A stretch of 64,000 nucleotides of DNA from contig NZ_WMIE01000007.1 in NCBI RefSeq assembly GCF_009711225.1, positions 124,001 through 188,000 on the forward strand, in the 5' to 3' direction. How positions within the stretch are numbered: the first letter of the stretch is position 1; every line of letters begins with the position of its first letter. The position numbers and the translations under genes are program-made. Positions 18,072 through 27,371 of the stretch are shown here, piece by piece. The notes under the pieces are model-generated. The model did no database searches. It was not told the origin of the DNA and was given only the letters and a program-made list of their open reading frames with translations. The DNA comes from Paracoccus aestuariivivens. GTDB taxonomy: Bacteria; Pseudomonadota; Alphaproteobacteria; Rhodobacterales; Rhodobacteraceae.

Positions 18072-18632
18072 CTACGCCCCGGTCCTCGGTGCGCTACCGG
18101 ACCCTGCCAGCCGATCCATCGCCTTGGCAAGTCGAGGCAGTCTTGCGCGGCGCATCAACTCCTTGCGAGACATCCGACTGCCCGCTTGCTGGGCGCGGAT
18201 TTCGGTGGCCTCGATCGCGGCGATGACCGGTTCCGGAGATGCCAGATAGATGTCGCGCAGAAACTCGTCGGGATGGATCGCCTGCAAACCGACAGCGGCC
18301 AATGTCCCGCGCGGGAAGTCACGCAGATTCGCGGTCACGATCTGCGTGGCGTTGGCGGCAAGCGCGGTTTCAAGGACGTGACGGTCCGCGGGATCGGGAA
18401 GATCCAGCCCTTCGGCCCCGCCCGAGCCTTGCGTCATGGCCTGCGGGAAGCGGGCCTGAAGCAAGGCGATCTCGACTCCGGCGGAAACCCCATGCCGGTC
18501 AGCGGCGCGCCGCCATTCTTCCAGGATACGCTCCGACCAGATTGGCTGGAACAGACCTGCGTCCGCGACATCTGCCAGAATCTCTCTCAGCACTGTCGGA
18601 TAAAGGACGCAGGCATCCAGAACGGATTTCAT
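18072..18632 (-). CDS. PIN-domain protein
   Basis: The 186-residue product has a PIN nuclease-like fold in residues 1-130. The first acidic residue is in SVLDACVLYP (D6), another cluster is DLPDPADRHVLETALAA, and the third is in IVTANLRDFP. PIN proteins are magnesium-dependent RNases, often toxins of toxin-antitoxin pairs. The C-terminal 55 residues are basic. Its start overlaps the stop of the rRNA methyltransferase gene by four bases. No recognisable small antitoxin gene is next to it, so it may be a housekeeping RNase or act with an antitoxin encoded elsewhere. Confidence 0.75.
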   Translation of the reverse strand: MKSVLDACVLYPTVLREILADVADAGLFQPIWSERILEEWRRAADRHGVSAGVEIALLQARFPQAMTQGSGGAEGLDLPDPADRHVLETALAANATQIVTANLRDFPRGTLAAVGLQAIHPDEFLRDIYLASPEPVIAAIEATEIRAQQAGSRMSRKELMRRARLPRLAKAMDRLAGSGSAPRTGA

Positions 18633-19825
18633 CCGTCGAGCCGGAAGAACAGAGCCTTCAAATAGCCCGTCTCGGCCAGTTGCGGCAGCGTCGGGTGGTC
18701 AGGTCCGGCCTGCCCCGTATGCAACAATTGCATCCGGCGGCCGCCTCGACCGATGCCGCGCGCGCTGGCATTGCGGAAGGCCGACAGATCGGCGGCATGG
18801 CTGCACGAGCAAAGCCCCAGATAGCCCCCCGGCGCAACCAGCGGTGCGGCAAGCTTGGCGACCCGCTCATAGGCACGCAGACCGGCTTCAAGCGCGGGCT
18901 TCGACGGCGCAAAGGCGGGCGGATCGCAGATCACCACGTCGAATTGCGCACCTTCGGCCAGCAATTCCTCCATCTGGGCAAAGGCATCCCCTTGCCGCGT
19001 CGTGAGGCGGTCATCGCAGCCCATGGCCTTGGCCCCGCCGTGCGCCAGTTCCAGCGCCGCAGCCGAGCCGTCAACGCAAGTCGCATGGGCAGCACCGGCA
19101 GCCAAAGCCGCCAGCCCGAAGCCGCCAACATGGGAAAACACATCCAGAACCCGCGCACCTTTGGCCAGACGCTGTCCGAAGGCATGGTTCGGGCGCTGGT
19201 CATAGAACAAGCCGGTCTTTTGGCCTTGGGTCAGATCGGCCAGATAGATCGCACCGTTCATCTGGACCTGAACCGGCCCCGAGACCTCGCCGGACAGAAC
19301 ATCCGTGCGCTCCTCCAACCCTTCGAGCGAGCGCGAACGCCCCTGCCCGTTCAGGATCACGGTCGTCACGCCCGTCACCTCACGCAGCGCATCCGCGATA
19401 TCGGCAATCATCCGGTCCGCCCAAGCGGCGTTCGGCTGGATCACGGCGGCGTCTCCGAAACGATCGATGATCGTGCCGGGAAGGCCATCGGCCTCGGCAT
19501 GGATCAGGCGGTAAAACGGCTGATCGAACAGGCGCGAGCGCATCTCGTGGGCGCGGGCGATCTTGGTGACGATCCAATCGCGGGTGATCAGGGCCTCGGG
19601 ATCGGGGTCCATGATGCGGGCGATGATCTTGGAGTTCGGATTCACCGTGGCAAGGCCAAGCGGCTTGCGCTCGGCATCCTCGAGCAATGCGAAGCTGCCG
19701 GCGGGAATGGCGCGGGTGCGGCGGTCCACCACCAGTTCATCCGCGAAGACCCATGGAAATCCATGGCGAATGGCCTGCGGTTTCGATTTCGGGCGCAAGC
19801 GGATGATGGGCAAATCAGTGGTCAT
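18629..19825 (-). CDS. Class I rRNA cytosine methyltransferase, RlmI-like
   Basis: The 398-residue protein starts with a PUA-like RNA-binding domain (residues 1-85, with [11 protein letters not shown] and [14 protein letters not shown]), then an EEHEH-like middle, then a Rossmann SAM domain: [20 protein letters not shown] (motif I, about residue 215) and [13 protein letters not shown] (motif IV). This is the RlmI/YccW layout, which makes 5-methylcytosine in 23S rRNA. The target in this organism is not proven. The ATG at 19825 starts the domain; an upstream in-frame start at 19879 is disfavoured. It is followed by the PIN gene with an ATGA overlap and diverges from edd. Confidence 0.87.
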   Translation of the reverse strand: MTTDLPIIRLRPKSKPQAIRHGFPWVFADELVVDRRTRAIPAGSFALLEDAERKPLGLATVNPNSKIIARIMDPDPEALITRDWIVTKIARAHEMRSRLFDQPFYRLIHAEADGLPGTIIDRFGDAAVIQPNAAWADRMIADIADALREVTGVTTVILNGQGRSRSLEGLEERTDVLSGEVSGPVQVQMNGAIYLADLTQGQKTGLFYDQRPNHAFGQRLAKGARVLDVFSHVGGFGLAALAAGAAHATCVDGSAAALELAHGGAKAMGCDDRLTTRQGDAFAQMEELLAEGAQFDVVICDPPAFAPSKPALEAGLRAYERVAKLAAPLVAPGGYLGLCSCSHAADLSAFRNASARGIGRGGRRMQLLHTGQAGPDHPTLPQLAETGYLKALFFRLDG

Positions 19826-19890
19826 ACGGGGCCTCATTAGAACGGAGGCAGGATTGGCACGCAACTGCCTGCGGGGCAAGAGTGCTACGG

Positions 19891-19919
19891 TTGTGTCGTT
19901 ACCGCTAACGGACTATACA
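19891..19919 (+). promoter_or_regulatory. edd promoter with LacI-type operator
   Basis: A probable -35 (TTGTGT, 19891-19896) and -10 (TATACA, 19914-19919) are separated by exactly 17 bases. The palindrome CGTTACCGCTAACG (19897-19910, 12 of 14 positions symmetric) fills the space between them, so a bound repressor would block RNA polymerase. It matches the palindrome in front of zwf. The ribosome binding site AGGAGG follows closely, giving a short leader. Confidence 0.7.
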
Positions 19920-19940
19920 GCTGTCAGGAGGACGCCAGCC

Positions 19941-21743
19941 ATGACCCTGCACGCCACCGTCGACCGCGTTACAGATCGCATCCGCGAACGCTCGACCAAA
20001 AGTCGAACCGCCTACGAGGCCAAGATCGCCCGCGCAGCCGAGGATGGCCCCCGTCGCGCGCATTTGTCCTGCGGTAATCAGGCACATGCCTATGCGGCCA
20101 TGCCCGACAAGGCGGATCTCGCGACAACGCGCAAACCCAATATCGGTATCGTGACAGCCTATAATGACATGCTGTCGGCGCACCAGCCCTATGAGCATTA
20201 TCCCGATATCATTCGCCGCGCCGCGCATGCCGCAGGTGCCACCGCGCAGGTTGCAGGGGGCGTGCCCGCAATGTGTGACGGAGTGACGCAGGGTCGCCCC
20301 GGCATGGAGTTGTCGCTGTTCTCTCGTGACGTCATTGCCTTGGCGGCAGGTGTGGCGCTTTCACATGACACGTTCGACTCGGCGCTGTATCTGGGTGTTT
20401 GCGACAAGATCGTTCCGGGGCTGATCATCGCGGCGGCGACCTTTGGCCATATTCCGGCGGTATTCGTGCCTGCGGGGCCAATGCCCTCGGGCCTGCCCAA
20501 TGACGAGAAGTCCAAGGTCCGCCAGCAATTCGCGACAGGCGAGGTCGGGCGCGAGGCCCTGATGGCCGCGGAAATGGCCAGCTATCACAGCCCCGGCACC
20601 TGTACATTCTACGGAACCGCGAATTCGAACCAGATGCTGATGGAGTTCATGGGCCTGCATCTGCCGGGTTCGAGCTTCGTCAATCCCAACACGCCATTGC
20701 GCGAGGCGCTGACTTCGGCAGCTGTTCAACGTGCGGCCAGCATCACCCGCCTTGGCAACGATTACCTGCCCGCAGGCGAGGTTCTGGATGAACGCGCCTT
20801 TGTGAACGGCATTGTCGGGCTGATGGCGACGGGCGGTTCGACCAACCTGATCCTGCACCTGCCCGCCATGGCGCGTGCCGCAGGTGTCCTGCTGGATCTC
20901 GAGGACTTCCACGATCTTTCCGAATGCGTGCCTCTGATGGCGCGGGTCTATCCCAACGGTCTGGCCGATGTGAACCATTTCCACGCCGCAGGTGGCCTTG
21001 GCTTCATGATCGGCCAGTTGATCGAGTCCGGTCTGCTGCACGCCGATGCCCGCACGATAGCAGGCGGAGGTCTGGACCAATACGCACAGGAACCGAAACT
21101 GCGCGACGGACAGGTTCACTGGGTCGAGGGCGCGCGCGAATCGCTCAATGACAAGATCCTGCGTCCCGTTGCCGATGCCTTCGCGCCGATCGGCGGGCTG
21201 AAACAGCTGGTAGGCAATCTTGGCCGTGGGGTCATCAAGGTATCGGCCGTCGCGGCGGACCGCCACATCATCGAGGCCCCTGCCCGCGTCTTCTCGGATC
21301 AGGAAGAGGTCAAGGCCGCGTTCAAGCGCGGTGAGTTTACCGAAGACACCGTGGTCGTCGTCCGATTCCAAGGGCCAAGCGCAAATGGAATGCCCGAGCT
21401 TCACTCGCTGACCCCGACACTGGCGGTCCTGCAAGATCGCGGCTTGCGCGTCGCGCTGGTGACGGATGGCCGAATGTCTGGAGCCTCGGGTAAGGTTCCG
21501 GCAGCGATCCACATCTCGCCCGAGGCGGCGCATGGCGGGCCGCTGGCGCGGGTTCAGGACGGCGACGTGATCCGGCTGGACGCAACCAATGGCACATTGG
21601 AATGTCTGGCCAACGACTTTGCCACGCGGGTTCCGGCGAGCTTCGATCCCGAGACATCGTCGGAAGGCATGGGGCGCGAATTGTTTCGCGCATTCCGTGC
21701 CCATGTCAGCCCTGCGACCGAAGGGGCCGCGCTGGTCGTTTGA
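19941..21743 (+). CDS. edd: 6-phosphogluconate dehydratase
   Basis: Edd dehydrates 6-phosphogluconate to 2-keto-3-deoxy-6-phosphogluconate, the committed Entner-Doudoroff step. The 600-residue product belongs to the IlvD/Edd iron-sulfur dehydratases, with [20 protein letters not shown] (a cluster cysteine) around residue 115, [19 protein letters not shown], and the C-terminal [18 protein letters not shown] signature. The start at 19941 has AGGAGG 9 bases upstream; the longer frame upstream is antisense to the methyltransferase gene. The aldolase gene eda does not follow, which is unusual. Confidence 0.96.
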   Translation: MTLHATVDRVTDRIRERSTKSRTAYEAKIARAAEDGPRRAHLSCGNQAHAYAAMPDKADLATTRKPNIGIVTAYNDMLSAHQPYEHYPDIIRRAAHAAGATAQVAGGVPAMCDGVTQGRPGMELSLFSRDVIALAAGVALSHDTFDSALYLGVCDKIVPGLIIAAATFGHIPAVFVPAGPMPSGLPNDEKSKVRQQFATGEVGREALMAAEMASYHSPGTCTFYGTANSNQMLMEFMGLHLPGSSFVNPNTPLREALTSAAVQRAASITRLGNDYLPAGEVLDERAFVNGIVGLMATGGSTNLILHLPAMARAAGVLLDLEDFHDLSECVPLMARVYPNGLADVNHFHAAGGLGFMIGQLIESGLLHADARTIAGGGLDQYAQEPKLRDGQVHWVEGARESLNDKILRPVADAFAPIGGLKQLVGNLGRGVIKVSAVAADRHIIEAPARVFSDQEEVKAAFKRGEFTEDTVVVVRFQGPSANGMPELHSLTPTLAVLQDRGLRVALVTDGRMSGASGKVPAAIHISPEAAHGGPLARVQDGDVIRLDATNGTLECLANDFATRVPASFDPETSSEGMGRELFRAFRAHVSPATEGAALVV

Positions 21744-21761
21744 TCCGGCCCGTTCCTCGCT

Positions 21762-22268
21762 TCAGTGCCGGACCGGTTGCAAGCGTCCCGCAGCAACGTG
21801 CAAGGGAATCGGCTTGCGGGCCGGTGTCGATGCGGCCTTGGCCGCTGGCCAATCGCGCTGCTGGATAAAATTGCCAAGGCTGATCACGCCGCCGGTTTCT
21901 TCCGGTCGGGCGAAAACCATACGCAGATTCGCCCGTCCATCACTGCCCGCGATCACGAAAACGCGGGCATCGACCCGATAGCGCCGACCGCATTTCGAGA
22001 CATGGGCCAGTTCGGGCAAGTGGTTGTCTCTTCCCTCGGGCAGATCGAGCAAGTGGCTCAGACGACCCGCACAGCGTTCGGCGAGGTCCAGCAATTTCCA
22101 GACCGGACGATTGATCAACTCATGCCGATCATATCCGGTCAGACGAAGATAGCTTTGATTGATCGCGACAATCCGGCCAACTCCGTCCAGTGCGAGGATG
22201 GCACGATGCGTGTCGACGGCGGGCAATATGGCGTCCATCCCGCAGTCCAGCGACTTGTCTTCGGTCAT
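21762..22268 (-). CDS. Single PAS-domain protein
   Basis: The 168-residue product contains one PAS domain (about residues 17-130: RAILALDGVGRIVAINQ, LRLTGYDRHELINRPVW, then RRYRVDARVFVI). No kinase, cyclase, HTH or other output domain is present, and the 40-residue tail is basic and unstructured. It could be a stand-alone sensor that acts on a partner. There is no conserved LOV cysteine motif. The ATG at 22268 is preferred over a TTG two codons upstream. It is convergent with edd, 18 bases away. Confidence 0.72.
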   Translation of the reverse strand: MTEDKSLDCGMDAILPAVDTHRAILALDGVGRIVAINQSYLRLTGYDRHELINRPVWKLLDLAERCAGRLSHLLDLPEGRDNHLPELAHVSKCGRRYRVDARVFVIAGSDGRANLRMVFARPEETGGVISLGNFIQQRDWPAAKAASTPARKPIPLHVAAGRLQPVRH

Positions 22269-22343
22269 GGGCAAACTCCGTTCGGGTTCACCAAGACATA
22301 GACCACAGCCCCTAATATTCGGTTAGCGCGCGCGGCATTCCGA

Positions 22344-22802
22344 TTATCCGGTCTTCGGAGGCCCGAAACGGTCGATCATCCGGTCACGGATCTGGTCGCG
22401 GATCTGCCGGTAAAGCGCCAGCTTGGCCTCGCGCTCCTCAGCCAGACCGGTCGGGTCCATGATGGGCCAGTACTCGACATCGAGATGCGAGATTCGGGTC
22501 AGTTCCAGCGCCTGACGCTGGCTGGCGGGGGACAGCGCGACGACCAGATCGAAACTACCCAGATCATCGCCCCATTCTTTCATCTCGTCGAAGGATCGCG
22601 AACGGTGCTGCGAGATCTCGACCCCGATTTCGTTACAGACCGCGATGGCAAAGCCGTCCACCTCCATGTCGTTCTTGACGCCCGCCGATTGCACATAGGC
22701 GACGCGGCCGTAATAGTGCTTCATCATCCCCTCGGCCATCGGCGAACGGATCGCGTTGTGATCGCAGCAGAACAGCACCGAGCCTGGAATCTGCCCTGCC
22801 AC
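22344..22802 (-). CDS. Low-molecular-weight protein tyrosine phosphatase family protein
   Basis: The 152-residue protein has the CX5R phosphatase loop (C13 to R19, in FCCDHNAIRSP) near the N-terminus, as in LMW phosphatases and arsenate reductases of the ArsC-thioredoxin type. The proposed general-acid aspartate is in WPIMDPTG near residue 113. It is the last gene of the murA-DUF2948-hisD-UPF0262 chain, 3 bases after UPF0262. Without arsenic genes nearby a phosphatase role is more likely, but its substrate is unknown. Confidence 0.82.
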   Translation of the reverse strand: MAGQIPGSVLFCCDHNAIRSPMAEGMMKHYYGRVAYVQSAGVKNDMEVDGFAIAVCNEIGVEISQHRSRSFDEMKEWGDDLGSFDLVVALSPASQRQALELTRISHLDVEYWPIMDPTGLAEEREAKLALYRQIRDQIRDRMIDRFGPPKTG

Positions 22803-22805
22803 GAA

Positions 22806-23297
22806 TTACTCCGGGATCAGGGCGCAGATCAGGGTGAACAGGCGTCTGGATGTGTCGATGTCGATGATGGCCTTCCCTTCAAGCCGCTCCTGAAGGGTGC
22901 GCGCCCCTTCATTATGAATGCCGCGCCGCGCCATGTCGATTGCCTCGATCTGGGCGGGCGGCAGGCGTTTGACCGCGTCGAAATAACTGGTGCAGATCTG
23001 GAAATAATCTTTGACCGTCTGGCGGAACGGACCAAGCGCCAGATGGAATTCGGCGACCCGTTCACCGCCTTCGGTCGAGATGTCGAACACAAGGCGGCGC
23101 TCGCGCAAGGCAAGGATCAGCGCATATGGCCCCACGGGTGCCGCCTGCCCTTCCCGACCGGGCAGACGGAAGCTGTTTTCCTCCAGCAGGTCGAAAACGG
23201 CAACGCGGCGGTCCTGCTCCATCTCGGGCGAGGGCGGCGGCAGCGCGCTGTCATCAATGGCGATACGGATCAACCGCCCCGGAGGAGGTTGCTTCAT
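22806..23297 (-). CDS. UPF0262 family protein
   Basis: The 163-residue product matches the UPF0262 family, known from alphaproteobacteria next to hisD and without an assigned function. Recognisable parts are RIAIDDSALPPPSPEMEQDR near residue 12, GPYALILALRERRLVFDI, and the conserved end HNEGARTLQERLEGKAIIDI followed by DTSRRLFTLICAL. No signal peptide or membrane segment is seen. Its start overlaps the hisD stop by four bases. Confidence 0.9.
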   Translation of the reverse strand: MKQPPPGRLIRIAIDDSALPPPSPEMEQDRRVAVFDLLEENSFRLPGREGQAAPVGPYALILALRERRLVFDISTEGGERVAEFHLALGPFRQTVKDYFQICTSYFDAVKRLPPAQIEAIDMARRGIHNEGARTLQERLEGKAIIDIDTSRRLFTLICALIPE

Positions 23298-24604
23298 TCG
23301 CTTCCCCTGTTCAGGGATTTGATACGGGCCGCAACGGAAAGCCCGTGTGCCGAAAGCCCTTCGGATGCGGCCAAGCGCACGGCAGCGGGACCGATTGCCA
23401 CCAAAGCGTCAGGCGTCAGGCGCGCAAGCGTCGTCCGCTTGAGGAAATCCATCACCGACAGCCCCGACGAGAACCGCGCCGAGCGCGCGGTCGGCAGGAC
23501 GTGGTTCGGGCCGCTCACATAGTCACCGACCGCCTCGGGGGTCCAGCCGCCAAGGAAGATCGCGCCGGCGTGGTGGGTCTTGCGCGACAACGCCTCGGGA
23601 TCATCCACGCAAAGCTCAAGATGTTCGGGCGCGATGCGGTCGGACAAGGCAGCCGCTTCGTCCAGATCTTTTGTCACGATGACCGTGCCGTAATCACGCC
23701 AGCTGGCACCGGCGACGGCAGCGCGCGGCAGCGTCGGCAAGATCCGCTCGACCTCGGCCACGACGGCGCGGGCCAGCGATTCGTCGGGAGAGATCAGGAT
23801 GGATTGGGCATCGGCATCATGTTCGGCCTGCGCCAGCAGATCCAGCGCCAGCCATTCGGGGTTCTGCGCGCCTTCGGCAATGATCAGGACCTCGGACGGA
23901 CCCGCGATCATGTCGATGCCGACACGTCCGAAAACCTGCCGCTTGGCAGCGGCCACATAGGCGTTTCCGGGGCCGGTGATTTTATCCACCGGACGAATGG
24001 TTTCGGTGCCATAGGCCATTGCCGCAATCGCCTGCGCGCCACCGATGCGATAGATCTCGTCCACTCCGGCAAGTTCGGCGGCCAGCAGGACCAGCGGATT
24101 GACCACACCATCGGGCGTCGGCACGCAGATCACCAGCCGCTCGACCCCTGCCACGCGGGCGGGAATGGCATTCATCAGGACCGAGGACGGATAGCTTGCC
24201 TGCCCGCCCGGCACATAAAGACCCGCCGCCGAAACCGAGCTCCAGCGCCAGCCCAAGGTTGCCCCTTCGGGATCGGTCCATTCGGCATCTGCGGGCATCT
24301 GTCTGGTGTGATAGGCGCGGATGCGTTCGGCGGCCAGCGTCAGCGCCGCGCGATCCTCGGGCGAGACTTTTGCCGTCTCTGTTGCGATCTCGGCTTTCGA
24401 GAAGGCAAGGGTATCAGGCGTCAATGCCAGACGGTCGAAACGCCCGGTCAGATCGACCAGCGCCTCGTTACCGCGTTCGCGCACATCGGCAATGATGGCC
24501 GTGACCGCGTCATTCACATCGACCGCATCCTCGCGCTTCATGGACAGCATCTGGATGAAACGCTGCTCGAAATCGGGTTGGGCGGTCGACAGGTGAAGGG
24601 TCAT
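23294..24604 (-). CDS. hisD: Histidinol dehydrogenase
   Basis: HisD carries out the last two steps of histidine synthesis, oxidising histidinol to histidine with two NAD, using zinc. The 436-residue protein includes TDPEGATLGWRWSSVSAAGL, YVPGGQASYPSSVLMNAIPA, the signature around MIAGPSEVLIIAEG and AEHDADAQSILISPD (with zinc-binding Gln/His), and HAGAIFLGGWTPEAVGDY. The ATG at 24604 starts the family sequence; an in-frame upstream start at 24655 is disfavoured. It is separated from the hisG cluster by 20 kb. Confidence 0.95.
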   Translation of the reverse strand: MTLHLSTAQPDFEQRFIQMLSMKREDAVDVNDAVTAIIADVRERGNEALVDLTGRFDRLALTPDTLAFSKAEIATETAKVSPEDRAALTLAAERIRAYHTRQMPADAEWTDPEGATLGWRWSSVSAAGLYVPGGQASYPSSVLMNAIPARVAGVERLVICVPTPDGVVNPLVLLAAELAGVDEIYRIGGAQAIAAMAYGTETIRPVDKITGPGNAYVAAAKRQVFGRVGIDMIAGPSEVLIIAEGAQNPEWLALDLLAQAEHDADAQSILISPDESLARAVVAEVERILPTLPRAAVAGASWRDYGTVIVTKDLDEAAALSDRIAPEHLELCVDDPEALSRKTHHAGAIFLGGWTPEAVGDYVSGPNHVLPTARSARFSSGLSVMDFLKRTTLARLTPDALVAIGPAAVRLAASEGLSAHGLSVAARIKSLNRGSE

Positions 24605-24752
24605 GGCACACTCGCAATGTTGAACCTTGTTAGCCGCTGCCCGAACGTCTCTCAAGCAGTGATCACAAGGGAAATCGGCAAGCGCAGTACCGGACCGCGC
24701 CGCCGTGATGGCTATCTGTAGAACAAGGACACGACTGTCTGCAGCGCGGCAA

Positions 24753-25232
24753 TCAGTCCTCGGGGTGTTCGGGTGCGCGGCGCGACGGCGCGATATAAGG
24801 GCGCGTCACATCACGAAGTTCCAGATTGAGGCATTCGGCCTCGATCGCGAGGGTTCCGTCTCCGGCAAATTCCAGCATCAGGCGGCCGGTGCCATCGGCA
24901 CCCGCCTCCCAACGCACGGCCAGAAGTTCGAGAATCAGATCGGTGTCCGCGCGATCGATGCCATCGCTTTGCACGCGCTGGACATCCGAGATCAGCAGAA
25001 CCGAGCGTACCCGTTCATATGGACGCTCGTCGCGGCGGGCCTGATCCGCATCCTCCCAGCGGAAACGGTTCAGCAGCAGCGCAAGCTGGCGGTGCCGCAT
25101 GTCATAGGAGATTTCGGTGACCGGCAGGACCGAATCCTGCACCAACGTCGAAATCACCGTCAGATCATCCGCGTCTTGTGCGATCAGCGCCAATGGCGCC
25201 GGATCGGCATCGCTGAAGCTTGCGTCATTCAT
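24753..25232 (-). CDS. DUF2948 family protein
   Basis: The 159-residue product fits DUF2948 ([78 protein letters not shown]). The family has no assigned function and is found beside murA and hisD in Rhodobacteraceae. The ATG at 25232 overlaps the murA stop by 8 bases, which suggests translational coupling. The gap of 148 bases to hisD holds no clear element. Confidence 0.85.
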   Translation of the reverse strand: MNDASFSDADPAPLALIAQDADDLTVISTLVQDSVLPVTEISYDMRHRQLALLLNRFRWEDADQARRDERPYERVRSVLLISDVQRVQSDGIDRADTDLILELLAVRWEAGADGTGRLMLEFAGDGTLAIEAECLNLELRDVTRPYIAPSRRAPEHPED

Positions 25233-26508
25233 CAGAGGCATCCCCTTTGATGCGTTCGATATCGGCACCAACGCCGCGTAGCTTGCGCACGACTTTTTCA
25301 TAGCCACGATCGAGATGATAAACGCGGCTGACCACGGTTTCCCCTTCCGCAGCAAGACCGGCAAGTATCAGACTGACCGAGGCCCGCAGGTCGGTCGCCA
25401 TGACCCGCGCACCACGCAGCTTGCTCACGCCGTGAACCGTGGCATGACCGCCATGTACATCGATACGCGCACCCATGCGGATAAGTTCCGGCGCATGCAT
25501 GAAACGATTCTCGAAGATTTTTTCTTCCAGCACCGAAGTTCCCTCGGCCGTGCAAAGCAGCGCCATCATCTGCGCCTGCAGATCGGTCGGGAAGCCGGGG
25601 AAAGGCTCGGTGACCACATCGACGGCGCGGACCCGACCGTTCTTGCGGGCGACCTTAAGGCCGCGGTCGGTCTCGGTGACTTCGATTCCGGCGGCATCCA
25701 GCTTTTCGCAAAAAGCCGCGACCAGATCGATCCGCCCGCCGAGGCATTCGACCTCGCCACCGCAAATCGCGGGCGCAAGCATATAGGTCCCAAGCTCGAT
25801 GCGGTCGGTGACGACCGGATGGGTCGCGCCACCCAGCGACTGCACACCCTCGACGGTGATCGTCGAAGTGCCCTCGCCCTCGATATGGGCACCCATGCGG
25901 CGCAAGCACTGGGCAAGATCGACGATCTCGGGTTCGCGGGCGGCGTTCTTGATCACGGTGGTTCCGCGCGCAAGCGTCGCGGCCATCAATGCGTTCTCAG
26001 TAGCACCGACGGAAACGATGGGGAAGTCGATGACAGCGCCCTTCAGACCGCCCGCCGGAGCCTTGGCGTGAACGTAGCCATCGCGCAGATCCAGCGAAGC
26101 GCCCATGGCCTCGAGCGCGGTCAGGTGCAGGTCGACCGGACGCGCGCCGATCGCGCAGCCGCCGGGAAGCGAGACGATCGCATGTCCGTCGCGCGCCAGC
26201 ATCGGCCCCAGCACCAGAATCGATGCGCGCATCTTGCGAACGATATCGTAATCGGCGGTGTGGTTGTTCACGTCATGGCTGGACAACGCGAGAACCTGAC
26301 CTTCCTGCAGACTGGCGACCTCGGCCCCCAGCGATTGCAGCAGCGCGGTCATGGTGCGGATGTCCGACAGCCGCGGCGCATTGGTCAGCGTCAATGGCTG
26401 GTCGGTCAATAGCGTCGCCGGCATAAGCGTCAGACAGGCGTTCTTGGCACCTGCGATCGGGATCTCGCCTTTGAGCGGCCCGTTCCCCCTTACGATGATC
26501 TGATCCAT
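25225..26508 (-). CDS. murA: UDP-N-acetylglucosamine 1-carboxyvinyltransferase
   Basis: MurA transfers enolpyruvate from PEP to UDP-GlcNAc, the first committed peptidoglycan step. The 427-residue protein has [20 protein letters not shown] at the N-terminus (Lys/Asn of the active site) and the catalytic cysteine C118 in [16 protein letters not shown], the residue alkylated by fosfomycin in the family, so the usual sensitive form is present. Its start follows directly on the stop codon of the small basic protein gene upstream. Confidence 0.96.
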   Translation of the reverse strand: MDQIIVRGNGPLKGEIPIAGAKNACLTLMPATLLTDQPLTLTNAPRLSDIRTMTALLQSLGAEVASLQEGQVLALSSHDVNNHTADYDIVRKMRASILVLGPMLARDGHAIVSLPGGCAIGARPVDLHLTALEAMGASLDLRDGYVHAKAPAGGLKGAVIDFPIVSVGATENALMAATLARGTTVIKNAAREPEIVDLAQCLRRMGAHIEGEGTSTITVEGVQSLGGATHPVVTDRIELGTYMLAPAICGGEVECLGGRIDLVAAFCEKLDAAGIEVTETDRGLKVARKNGRVRAVDVVTEPFPGFPTDLQAQMMALLCTAEGTSVLEEKIFENRFMHAPELIRMGARIDVHGGHATVHGVSKLRGARVMATDLRASVSLILAGLAAEGETVVSRVYHLDRGYEKVVRKLRGVGADIERIKGDASDE

Positions 26509-26706
26509 CTATTCCTCGTTCTCGGGGCTTTGACCGGCTTGCGGTGCACCTTGCCCTTGCTGCTCGTCATCGGGAAGATCCTCAGGCACGGCACGCGCAC
26601 GACCCTGAGCCTTTCTACGGGCCAGATTCGCGCGCAAGGCAGCTTTAAGCCTTGCCTCGCGGCCAGTTTCGGCTTGCGGTTTTCGAGGTCCCTTCGTCAT
26701 GGGCAT
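26509..26706 (-). CDS. Small basic hypothetical protein upstream of murA
   Basis: The 65-residue product has a strongly basic first half (KPQAETGREARLKAALRANL and ARRKAQGRAR) and an acidic, Gln-rich tail. The TAG stop touches the murA ATG with no gap, which argues for a real co-translated gene. Short proteins of this kind sit before murA in related bacteria, but no function is known. It may bind nucleic acid or ribosomes, judging only by its charge. Confidence 0.65.
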   Translation of the reverse strand: MPMTKGPRKPQAETGREARLKAALRANLARRKAQGRARAVPEDLPDDEQQGQGAPQAGQSPENEE

Positions 26707-26833
26707 CTGTTAACCTTTGCGCAGGCTTGCGTCCAGCGCGGCGCGCAATCGCGAAGTGAGAGCTGTTTTTGATTTTTTTCGATTTCCCCTCTTGCGCCCC
26801 CCGAACAGTCGGTCTAAACGCCCCTCCAACGGC

Positions 26834-26908
26834 GCTGCGGTAGCTCAGTGGTAGAGCACACCCTTGGTAAGGGTGAGGTCGAGAGTTCAATCCTCTCTCG
26901 CAGCACCA
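26834..26908 (+). tRNA. tRNA-Thr (anticodon GGT)
   Basis: A complete cloverleaf can be drawn. The acceptor stem is GCTGCGG (26834-26840) with TCGCAGC (26898-26904, one G-T pair). The anticodon stem is CACCC/GGGTG with loop TTGGTAA, giving anticodon GGT at 26866-26868. The T arm is GAGAG-TTCAATC-CTCTC. The CCA end is encoded (26906-26908). Confidence 0.96.
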
Positions 26909-27371
26909 CCTTCCCCCTTGATCAAAAAATTCTACGATTTTCGGTGATTAGCGTCATTCGCACTGCACATAGCAGTCTACGAATGCAATGAAGTTCAAGC
27001 GGTCGGGTCCGGTATCCGAAGGCTATGGGCAATCGCCCGACTTGCTAACCGCATCGCCAGCAAGTTCGGCAGTGGATGAGCGCAATTTGCCGCCCGCGCT
27101 CGGCATTGCCAGCACGGCGGTTGTCGCTGGCGGCCAAAATCTTCATGCATCCAGCGGCCGCGATCCCGCTCTCCGTCATCAAGCTGTTGTATGTGGCGGG
27201 CATATTCCAAGCCGCAGTCCCCCAATCAAGACGGCCGCGCCCGACAGCCCCCTGTCGGGCGCACTTCGTTCGGGATGGACCTTCCCGCACCAACTGCCTA
27301 AGCATCCCGCAACAGCGACCCTTTGAGGAGGGGGCTCGGCTGTTTCCCACACCATCGCTTCGGGGGAGGCC
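26909..27371. other. Gene-free region after tRNA-Thr
   Basis: No convincing gene is seen in these 463 bases. Reading frames of up to about 110 codons exist on both strands but lack ribosome binding sites and known domains. A very stable hairpin lies at 27237-27262 (GCGCCCGACAG, loop CCCC, CTGTCGGGCGC; 11 perfect pairs) with no T run after it. The last 30 bases carry the ribosome binding site GGGGAGG of the TSUP gene. The position next to a tRNA could mark a decayed insertion, but no integrase remnant or repeat of the tRNA end was found. Confidence 0.5.

Noticed and set aside
26909..27371. Integrase or transposase remnant after tRNA-Thr
   Set aside because: Frames on both strands were read; none shows integrase or transposase motifs and no copy of the tRNA 3' end was found as an attachment repeat.
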